44,438 nt of DNA, taken from positions 1-44,438 of the forward strand of contig DCIM01000015.1 in the NCBI GenBank assembly GCA_002316005.1, given 5' to 3'. This DNA comes from Prevotellaceae bacterium UBA1726 (GTDB taxonomy: Bacteria; Bacteroidota; Bacteroidia; Bacteroidales; Bacteroidaceae). The position numbers and the translations under genes are program-made. Below the pieces are notes generated by a model. That model did no database searches. It was not told the DNA's origin and saw nothing but the letters and a program-made list of their open reading frames with translations. Positions 7,795 through 14,116 of the stretch are shown here, in pieces (position 1 is the first letter of the stretch; each line of letters starts with the position of its first letter).

Positions 7795-10503
7795 ATGAGA
7801 TTAGAGGATTGTATAAAAGAGAGAATACTTGTGCTTGACGGTGGTATGGGCACAATGGTGAGTCAGTATGGAGTGACAACGGGTAATACAGATGAATTGT
7901 CGCTAACCCATCCTGACATTATCCGTGATATCCACCGCCGGTATCTCAAGGCCGGTGCTGACCTCATCACCACCAACACCTTCTCGTCGCAACGAATATC
8001 GCAAGCTGATTATAATCTCGAAGACCGTTGCTACGAACTTGCTTTAGAAGGTGCCCGCCTTGCAAGGGAATGTGCTGACGAGTTCTCAACCGAAGACCGC
8101 CCACGATTCGTCCTTGGCGATGTGGGACCTACAAACAAGACAGCATCCTTGTCGCCGGATGTCAATGATCCAGCAGCACGCGATATAACATACGACGAAC
8201 TCTTTGAGGCTTACAGCGAGCAGATTCGCGGACTTATAGCCGGAGGGGTAGATGCCATTTTGATAGAGACAATCTTCGACACCCTTAACTGTAAGGCTGC
8301 AATTGATGCGGCACAAACGGAGATGGGGGAGAAGAAGTTGCCGATAATGGTGAGTGTAACCGTCAGCGATCTTGCCGGACGAACCCTCTCAGGACAGACA
8401 CTCGAGGCATTCCTCTCTACAATGTCCTCGTATGATATATTCTCCGTTGGCTTGAACTGCGGATTTGGTGCAAAGGAGATGAAACCATTCCTTAAGCAGA
8501 TTTCCTCGCGAGCACCTTATTTCGTAAGTGCCCATCCAAACGCAGGTTTGCCAAACGAGTTGGGACAATACAACGAAACGGCAGAGTCGATGTCGCCAGC
8601 AATTGCAGAGTTCCTTGACGAGGGGTTGGTGAATATCATTGGTGGCTGTTGCGGTACAGATGATTCGTTCATTGCTTCTTATGCAAAGATGGTGGAGGGA
8701 AAGGCTCCACGCCAACCAAAACCACGTTATCGCCAGTTGCATCTTGCTGGTTTGGAGAGTTTCACTCCATTGACTGATTCGGATGGAAAGGCCGTATTTA
8801 CGAATGTCGGTGAGCGCTGTAATGTGGCGGGAAGTAGGAAATTCCTCCGCCTCATCAACGAAAAACAATACGAAGAGGCTCTCTCCATTGCCCGAAAGCA
8901 AGTGGACGATGGTGCTCTCGTGATTGATATAAACATGGACGATGGTCTCCTTGATGCAAAGGCAGAGATGGTGAACTTCGTCAATCTTATCGCTTCAGAA
9001 CCGGATATCGCTACTGTGCCTCTGATGATTGACTCCTCAAAATGGGATGTCATTGAGGCGGCGTTGAAATGTGTTCAAGGTAAATGCATCGTCAACTCTA
9101 TCTCGCTGAAGGAAGGTGAGGAGAAATTTATCAGTCATGCCCAGACGATAAAGCGTTTCGGTGCTGCTGTGGTGGTGATGTGTTTCGATGAAATAGGTCA
9201 GGCAACAACCTACGAGCGAAGAATCGAGATTGCTGGTCGTGCTTACAAAATTCTTACTGAAAAGGTGGGAATGAATCCGCTCGACATTATCTTTGACCCA
9301 AATATCCTTTCAGTGGCAACGGGTATTGACGAACACGACAGTTATGCCCTTGATTTCATCCGCGCTACAGAATGGATTCGCGAGAATTGTCCGGGGGCAC
9401 ATGTGAGTGGTGGCGTCAGCAACTTGAGTTTCTCGTTCCGTGGCAACAACTACATCCGTGAGGCAATGCATTCCGTGTTCCTTTATCATGCCATGAAGGT
9501 GGGAATGGACTTCGGTATTGTGAACCCTGCAACGAAGGTGACTTATTCGGATATTCCGGAAGAACAGTTGCCAATCATCACAGATGTAATCCTCAATAGT
9601 AGGAAAGGTGCTGCCGAGGACTTGACCGATTTGGCAGAGCGAATAAAGGCAGAGGCAACTCCACAAACCTCTTCTGCAGAAGGAAAAACCGAAGTACAGG
9701 AGGTTTGGCGAACTGAAGATGTTGATTCGCGCTTGGGATATGCACTCAGAAAGGGCTTAGGTACTTATCTTGAAGAAGATATCCGCGAGGCTTTGGAGAA
9801 ATATCCTCGTGCGGTTGATGTGATTGAAGGTCCGCTGATGGCTGGTATGAATGAAGTGGGCAAACTCTTTGGCGAAGGCAAGATGTTCCTTCCTCAAGTT
9901 GTGAAGACTGCTCGCACAATGAAGCAGGCGGTGTCAATACTTCAGCCATTCATTGAGGAAGAGAAGTCGGATGGCGCTTCAAGTGCCGGAAAAGTTGTTA
10001 TTGCCACAGTAAAAGGCGATGTCCACGACATTGGCAAGAATATTGTCTCTGTCGTGATGGCTTGCAACAACTTTGAGATGATCGACCTTGGTGTGATGGT
10101 GCCTCCTGAACAGATTGTTGAAACGGCAATCCGTGAGAAGGCCGATATGGTTTGCTTGAGTGGATTGATTACTCCTTCGCTCGACGAGATGGTGGCTGTT
10201 GCTCGTGAACTTGAAAGGGCAGGATTGAAACTGCCGATGATTGTTGGTGGTGCCACAACTTCAGAAGTCCATGCTGCATTGAAGATTGCACCTGTGTATA
10301 GCGGTCCTGTTGTATGGTCGAAGGATGCGGCATACAATGCTGTCATTGCCACTCGATTGATGAATCCTGAAGAGCGTGTAGCAATGAAAAAGGAACTTGA
10401 TGAGCGTTATGAAATGCTTCGTCAGGAGTATAAGGCGAAGAAGGAGAATATCCTTTCGCTCGAAGAGGCTCGCAAGAATAAACTGAATTTGTTTGAACAA
10501 TAA
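7795..10503 (+). CDS. metH: Cobalamin-dependent methionine synthase without reactivation domain
   Basis: 902 residues. Transfers a methyl group from methyl-tetrahydrofolate via cobalamin to homocysteine. Domains: homocysteine-binding barrel (1-about 300) with zinc ligands C222, C285 and C286 (spacing identical to E. coli C247/C310/C311); pterin-binding barrel (about 325-600, starts FTNVGERCNVAGS); cap domain (about 640-725); cobalamin domain (about 730-880) with D742-x-H744-x-x-G747 holding the cobalt ligand histidine. The protein stops right after this, at SLEEARKNKLNLFEQ, so the roughly 330-residue SAM-dependent reactivation domain of the 1,227-residue E. coli enzyme is absent. No frameshifted remnant follows, so this is a natural short form; reactivation must be supplied from elsewhere. 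Begins nine bases after smpB. Confidence 0.95.
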   Translation: MRLEDCIKERILVLDGGMGTMVSQYGVTTGNTDELSLTHPDIIRDIHRRYLKAGADLITTNTFSSQRISQADYNLEDRCYELALEGARLARECADEFSTEDRPRFVLGDVGPTNKTASLSPDVNDPAARDITYDELFEAYSEQIRGLIAGGVDAILIETIFDTLNCKAAIDAAQTEMGEKKLPIMVSVTVSDLAGRTLSGQTLEAFLSTMSSYDIFSVGLNCGFGAKEMKPFLKQISSRAPYFVSAHPNAGLPNELGQYNETAESMSPAIAEFLDEGLVNIIGGCCGTDDSFIASYAKMVEGKAPRQPKPRYRQLHLAGLESFTPLTDSDGKAVFTNVGERCNVAGSRKFLRLINEKQYEEALSIARKQVDDGALVIDINMDDGLLDAKAEMVNFVNLIASEPDIATVPLMIDSSKWDVIEAALKCVQGKCIVNSISLKEGEEKFISHAQTIKRFGAAVVVMCFDEIGQATTYERRIEIAGRAYKILTEKVGMNPLDIIFDPNILSVATGIDEHDSYALDFIRATEWIRENCPGAHVSGGVSNLSFSFRGNNYIREAMHSVFLYHAMKVGMDFGIVNPATKVTYSDIPEEQLPIITDVILNSRKGAAEDLTDLAERIKAEATPQTSSAEGKTEVQEVWRTEDVDSRLGYALRKGLGTYLEEDIREALEKYPRAVDVIEGPLMAGMNEVGKLFGEGKMFLPQVVKTARTMKQAVSILQPFIEEEKSDGASSAGKVVIATVKGDVHDIGKNIVSVVMACNNFEMIDLGVMVPPEQIVETAIREKADMVCLSGLITPSLDEMVAVARELERAGLKLPMIVGGATTSEVHAALKIAPVYSGPVVWSKDAAYNAVIATRLMNPEERVAMKKELDERYEMLRQEYKAKKENILSLEEARKNKLNLFEQ

Positions 10504-10587
10504 CTATATATAAATATAATGTACGCGAGAGGTGAGGTGGACGATACCGATTCTTCACTCTTCACTTTCCCGCTTTTCACTTGAAAT

Positions 10588-11448
10588 ATGGCATTCGGAA
10601 AGAAAAAACGCTGGCATTGCATCCCGGGACAGATTACCGAGATGGACAAGCAGATTATGTATTGGGAGAATAAGGGCAAACTTGTTCCTACCCGCGATCT
10701 TATCAAGACACCTGAGCAGATTGAAGGTATTCGTCGTGCTGGTGCCATCAACACTCTTGTCCTCGATACAGTGGCAAAGGAGATTCATGCTGGTATGAGC
10801 ACTCAGGAGATTGATGATATCTGTATGCAGGTTTGCAAGGACAACAACGCCATTCCTGCTTGTCTTGGCTATGAGGGTTTCCCTAAGTCGGTTTGTACAA
10901 GTATCAACGAGGTTGTCTGCCACGGAATACCGAAGGATGATGAACTTCTTGAGGAAGGCGATATCGTGAATGTTGATTTTACTATAATCCTCGATGGTTA
11001 CTATGCTGATGCATCTCGTATGTTCATCATCGGAAAGACAACCCCAGAGAAAGAACAACTTGTGCGTGTCGCTAAGGAGTGTCTTGAAATCGGCATGGAA
11101 GTGGCAAAGCCATATTCGTTCGTTGGAGATATCGGTCATGCTATCGAGAAGCACGCAAAGAAACACGGTTATGGCGTAGTGCGCGACTTGACTGGTCATG
11201 GCGTAGGTCTTAAATTCCACGAGGAACCAGATGTGCCTCATTATGGCCATAACGGAACAGGTATGTTGCTCGTTCCTGGAATGGTGTTCACAATTGAACC
11301 AATGCTCAATATCGGTTCGTGGAAGGTGTTCATCGACGATGAGGATCCATACGGATGGGAGGTTATCTCTTGGGATGAGGAACCATCGGCTCAGTGGGAG
11401 CATACATTGGTAATGACAGAAAACGGTGTTGAGATATTGACATACTAA
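10588..11448 (+). CDS. map: Type I methionine aminopeptidase with N-terminal extension
   Basis: 286 residues. Removes the initiator methionine from nascent proteins. Seen: an extra basic N-terminus MAFGKKKRWHCIPGQITEMD (about 1-40) before the usual start of the pita-bread fold (IKTPEQIEGIRRAG); metal ligands in VDFTIILDGYYADASRMF (two Asp), GHGVGLKFHEEP (His), FTIEPMLN (Glu) and QWEHTLVM (Glu); and an insertion around IDDEDPYGWEVISWDEEPS before the last Glu. Typical E. coli enzymes have 264 residues, so the extension and insertion explain the extra length. The 84-base gap after metH holds a CTTCACT-type repeat and no promoter. The stop overlaps tsaD (TAATG). Confidence 0.95.
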   Translation: MAFGKKKRWHCIPGQITEMDKQIMYWENKGKLVPTRDLIKTPEQIEGIRRAGAINTLVLDTVAKEIHAGMSTQEIDDICMQVCKDNNAIPACLGYEGFPKSVCTSINEVVCHGIPKDDELLEEGDIVNVDFTIILDGYYADASRMFIIGKTTPEKEQLVRVAKECLEIGMEVAKPYSFVGDIGHAIEKHAKKHGYGVVRDLTGHGVGLKFHEEPDVPHYGHNGTGMLLVPGMVFTIEPMLNIGSWKVFIDDEDPYGWEVISWDEEPSAQWEHTLVMTENGVEILTY

Positions 11449-12491
11449 TGGAAGACAAGAAAGTATATATATTAGCCATTGAGTCATCTTGCGACGATAC
11501 CTCGGCTGCAGTTCTGCGTGATGGTGTGTTGCTTAGCAATGTTACTGCTTCGCAGGCTGTTCATGAGGCTTATGGCGGAGTAGTGCCGGAGTTGGCTTCG
11601 CGTGCTCATCAGCAGAATATCGTTCCTGTTGTCGATCAGGCCTTGAAGCGTGCAGGCATTGAGAAGGAGCAACTCTCTGCAATTGCCTTCACTCGCGGTC
11701 CTGGTCTTATGGGCTCATTGCTCGTTGGCGTCAGTTTCACAAAGGGATTGGCATTGTCGCTCGGTATTCCAATGATTGATGTAAACCATCTGCAAGGACA
11801 TATCATGGCGCATTTCATTAAGGAAGAGACACCTGAAGGCGAAATCATCTCCAACTGTCCGCCTTTCCCGTTCCTTTGTCTCTTGGTGAGTGGTGGAAAC
11901 TCGCAGATTGTGAAGGTTAATGCCTACAACGATATGGAGGTACTTGGTCAGACAATCGATGATGCTGCAGGTGAAGCCATCGACAAATGCTCTAAGGTGA
12001 TGGGTCTTGGCTACCCGGGTGGTCCTATTATCGATCGCCTTGCCCGTCAGGGAAATCCAAAGGCATACAAATTCGCCGAACCAAGCATACCTGGTCTTGA
12101 CTATAGTTTCTCAGGCTTGAAGACTTCGTTCCTCTATAATCTTCGTAAATGGGTTGCCGATGAACCTGATTTTATTGAAAATCACAAGGAAGATATCGCC
12201 GCTTCGTTGGAGTTCACTATCGTGGATATCCTGATGAAGAAACTTAAGTTGGCCGTTAAGCAGACCGGCATTAAGCATGTTGCCGTTGCAGGTGGTGTTT
12301 CTGCAAACAATGGTTTGCGTAATGCTTTCCACGATGCAGCAAAGCGTTGGGGTTGGACTATTTATATTCCAAAGTTTGGCTATACCACAGACAATGCGGC
12401 AATGATTGGAATCACGGGTTATTATAAGTTCCTTGATGGCCAGACATGCCCTGTTGATGCCCCTGCATTCTCAAAAGTAACATTCAAGTAA
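11448..12491 (+). CDS. tsaD: tRNA N6-threonylcarbamoyladenosine transferase TsaD
   Basis: 347 residues, usual length (337-350). Final enzyme of the t6A37 tRNA modification: transfers threonylcarbamoyl to adenosine 37 of ANN-decoding tRNAs, in a complex with TsaB and TsaE (not in this window). Seen: ILAIESSCDDTSAAVL (8-23), the metal-binding motif with VNHLQGHIMAHF (two His), LVSGGNSQ (conserved ATP-binding loop), DDAAGEAIDK and VAVAGGVSANNGLR. The start codon overlaps the map stop by one base, so map and tsaD are coupled; no space for a promoter. Confidence 0.97.
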   Translation: MEDKKVYILAIESSCDDTSAAVLRDGVLLSNVTASQAVHEAYGGVVPELASRAHQQNIVPVVDQALKRAGIEKEQLSAIAFTRGPGLMGSLLVGVSFTKGLALSLGIPMIDVNHLQGHIMAHFIKEETPEGEIISNCPPFPFLCLLVSGGNSQIVKVNAYNDMEVLGQTIDDAAGEAIDKCSKVMGLGYPGGPIIDRLARQGNPKAYKFAEPSIPGLDYSFSGLKTSFLYNLRKWVADEPDFIENHKEDIAASLEFTIVDILMKKLKLAVKQTGIKHVAVAGGVSANNGLRNAFHDAAKRWGWTIYIPKFGYTTDNAAMIGITGYYKFLDGQTCPVDAPAFSKVTFK

Positions 12492-12965
12492 ATGAAAAGA
12501 CTCTCAAAAAAACTGCATTCTCTCCTATACGGCACAGGGAAAACCCTTGCTACAGCCGAGAGTTGTACGGGAGGCGGCATTGCAGCAGCCATCGTGGCAA
12601 CAAGCGGTTCGTCGGATTATTTCAAGGGTGGGGTGGTGTCTTATTGCAATGAGATAAAGAACCGCCTCCTCAGCGTTAGCCTTGAGACAATAGAAAAATA
12701 TAATGTCGTTTCTGCGGAAGTTGCAACAGAAATGTGCCTTGGGGCAATGAATGCCCTTCAAACTGACTATGCCATTTCGATTACCGGATGTGCAGGACCG
12801 GGTGGTGGAACACCCGAAATACCGGTCGGAACTATCTGGATCGGCTATGGACGAAAAGATGACATCCGTACCTTCAAACTTACAGAAGATAACGGTCGTG
12901 CGGAAAACCTACAAAATGCCACAAAAAAAGCCCTTGAGTTGATTATTAACTACTTAAGTTATTAA
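12492..12965 (+). CDS. pncC: Stand-alone CinA C-terminal domain, nicotinamide-nucleotide amidohydrolase
   Basis: 157 residues, only the CinA_C (PncC/YgaD) domain; the N-terminal MoaB-like domain of full CinA is missing. PncC deamidates nicotinamide mononucleotide to nicotinate mononucleotide in NAD salvage. Seen: TLATAESCTGGGIAAAI (about 18-34) with the catalytic serine, YFKGGVVSYCNEIKNRLL, VSAEVATEMCLGAM and SITGCAGPGGGTPEIPVGTIWIG. Starts directly after the tsaD stop with no gap, last gene of the run that began at 5884. No terminator hairpin is visible before the next promoter at 13001. Confidence 0.9.
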   Translation: MKRLSKKLHSLLYGTGKTLATAESCTGGGIAAAIVATSGSSDYFKGGVVSYCNEIKNRLLSVSLETIEKYNVVSAEVATEMCLGAMNALQTDYAISITGCAGPGGGTPEIPVGTIWIGYGRKDDIRTFKLTEDNGRAENLQNATKKALELIINYLSY

Positions 12966-13000
12966 AAAAACTTAAACTATAGGGGTCTTTTTAAAAACAT

Positions 13001-13031
13001 TTTGCTATTTCGGAAAAAAATAGTAATTTTG
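13001..13031 (+). promoter_or_regulatory. Promoter of the rpmB-rpmG-DUF4295 operon
   Basis: TTTG (13001-13004), a 19-base spacer, TAATTTTG (13024-13031). About 52 bases before the rpmB start. The upstream bases are A/T-rich, as usual for strong ribosomal promoters. Confidence 0.8.
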
Positions 13032-13083
13032 CACTCTGTTTGGAATAAGTATCAAAAATCGTATACTAAAATTAGAGATAGAC

Positions 13084-13347
13084 ATGTCTAAGATTTGTCA
13101 GATTACTGGAAAAAAAGCTCAGCTCGGATGCAATGTATCTCACTCAAAGCATCACACAAAGCGTAGCTTCGATGTAAACCTCTTCTCGAAGAAGTTCTAC
13201 TATGTAGAGGAGGGTTGCTGGATCAGCTTGAAGATTAGTGCAGCTGGTCTTCGCCTTATTAATAAGTTGGGTCTTGACGCAGCTCTCAAGCAGGCTGTTA
13301 ACAAGGGCTACTGTGAGTGGAAGGACATTAAAGTTATAGGAGAATAA
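13084..13347 (+). CDS. rpmB: 50S ribosomal protein L28
   Basis: 87 residues. Seen: the opening MSKICQITGKKAQLGCNVSHSKHHTKR with the conserved TGK...G..VSHS..-TKR signature and the C-terminal basic part. The usual bacterial length is 62-78, so this is the slightly longer Bacteroidota form. First of three closely spaced genes for small large-subunit proteins, with an upstream promoter at 13001-13031. Start fixed by the family N-terminus. Confidence 0.97.
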   Translation: MSKICQITGKKAQLGCNVSHSKHHTKRSFDVNLFSKKFYYVEEGCWISLKISAAGLRLINKLGLDAALKQAVNKGYCEWKDIKVIGE

Positions 13348-13352
13348 TCATT

Positions 13353-13541
13353 ATGGCAAAGAAAGCTAAAGGTAATAGAGTTCAGGTGATTCTCGAGTGT
13401 ACTGAGATCAAGAACAGTGGTATGCCTGGCACAAGCCGTTATATCACAACAAAGAACCGTAAGAATACTCCTGAGCGTCTTGAGTTGATGAAGTACAACC
13501 CAATCCTCAAGAAGATGACTCTCCACAAGGAGATTAAGTAA
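13353..13541 (+). CDS. rpmG: 50S ribosomal protein L33 (zinc-free form)
   Basis: 62 residues. Seen: MAKKAKGNRVQVILECTEIK, then SRYITTKNRKNTPERLELMKYNP, the L33 signature. Only one cysteine is present, so the four-cysteine zinc ribbon is absent: this is the C-minus paralogue, which in many bacteria does not depend on zinc supply. Five bases separate it from rpmB. Confidence 0.97.
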   Translation: MAKKAKGNRVQVILECTEIKNSGMPGTSRYITTKNRKNTPERLELMKYNPILKKMTLHKEIK

Positions 13542-13590
13542 TAACATCCGTATAGCGGAATCGTATTAACCCATAAAATTTTAAGAAACT

Positions 13591-13746
13591 ATGGCAAAGA
13601 AAGCGGTCGCTACCCTCCACGAAGGATCTACGGATGGTCGCGCTTACACAAAGGTTATCAAGATGGTAAAGAGCCCAAAGACTGGCGCTTACATCTTTGA
13701 GGAGAAGATGGTTCCTAACGAGGCTGTTAAGGACTACTTCAAATAA
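13591..13746 (+). CDS. DUF4295 small protein, ribosome-associated by context
   Basis: 51 residues, basic, from the ATG at 13591 to the TAA at 13744-13746. The sequence begins MAKKAVATLHEGSTDGRAYT and ends with NEAVKDYFK. It belongs to DUF4295, which in Bacteroidota follows rpmG in the same transcription unit. Size, basic charge, MAKK opening and gene order all point to a phylum-specific large-subunit ribosomal protein; I recall that an extra small protein has been seen in ribosome structures of this phylum but cannot confirm identity here. A terminator follows at 13778. Confidence 0.85.
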   Translation: MAKKAVATLHEGSTDGRAYTKVIKMVKSPKTGAYIFEEKMVPNEAVKDYFK

Positions 13747-13777
13747 AGAGAACTAATTCTTTATTTACAATACTACG

Positions 13778-13830
13778 AGAGAGGTTACTCCATTTCAGGA
13801 GTGACCTCTCTTTATTTGTTTATTTTTCTC
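13778..13830 (+). terminator. Intrinsic terminator of the L28-L33-DUF4295 operon
   Basis: 14-bp stem (13778-13791 with 13798-13811, one G-T pair) with a 6-base loop, followed by a T-rich stretch (TTTATTTGTTTATTTTT). Confidence 0.85.
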
Positions 13831-13937
13831 TGTTGCTTAATTAGTGCTGGCCTTGTAAAGATTGCTGTTTGGTCCTTTGCATTGTTAAAAATAATTTAAT
13901 ATCGCCGTAGACGCCTCAAATTTTCGCTCTAACGCTT

Positions 13938-13966
13938 TTTGGTATCAGAAAAAAGTTGTATATTTG
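13938..13966 (+). promoter_or_regulatory. Probable gyrA promoter
   Basis: TATATTTG at 13959-13966 fits the -7 box; the best TTTG is at 13938-13941, giving a short 17-base spacer instead of 19-20. Transcription would start near 13973, leaving a leader of about 145 bases before gyrA. The rest of the gap 13842-13937 shows nothing I can name. Confidence 0.5.
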
Positions 13967-13985
13967 TGCATTGAAAAGCCGAGAA

Positions 13986-14114
13986 ATGCGCTCAGAACGC
14001 AAAAAACAGCCCTTAAAAGCGATTTTGCTTCTGTTTTTCTTTCTTTTCTCGCGCGTATACGCACGCGTAACGCGTATTAATAAGGAATATAAACAAGTTA
14101 AACATAATTTTTAG
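13986..14114 (+). CDS. Possible 42-codon upstream ORF in the gyrA leader
   Basis: An ATG at 13986 opens 42 codons that fill the whole leader and stop with TAG two bases before the gyrA ATG. The product begins MRSERKKQPLKAILLLFFFL and looks like a signal peptide (basic start, hydrophobic core, VYA) with a basic tail. It is out of frame with gyrA. The close stop/start spacing would allow translational coupling. Against it: no homologue known to me, and the leader may be a dispersed Prevotella-type intergenic sequence in which such an ORF arises by chance. Confidence 0.3.
   Translation: MRSERKKQPLKAILLLFFFLFSRVYARVTRINKEYKQVKHNF
14050..14077. other. Alternating purine-pyrimidine tract upstream of gyrA
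   Basis: 20 bases of strict purine-pyrimidine alternation (14050-14069), including the 10-base palindrome GCGTATACGC (14053-14062), followed after one break by ACGCGTAT. Such tracts can adopt Z-DNA under negative supercoiling. The tract sits 40-65 bases before the gene for a supercoiling enzyme. Confidence 0.6.
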
Positions 14115-14116
14115 AA

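Noticed and set aside
7795..10503. metH as a truncated pseudogene
   Set aside because: The end falls at a domain boundary, no frameshifted remainder follows, and all zinc and cobalamin ligands are kept.
10555..11487. 310-codon open frame on the minus strand antisense to map
   Set aside because: Shadow of the strongly biased codons of map, which has all metal ligands; the antisense product has no recognisable domain.
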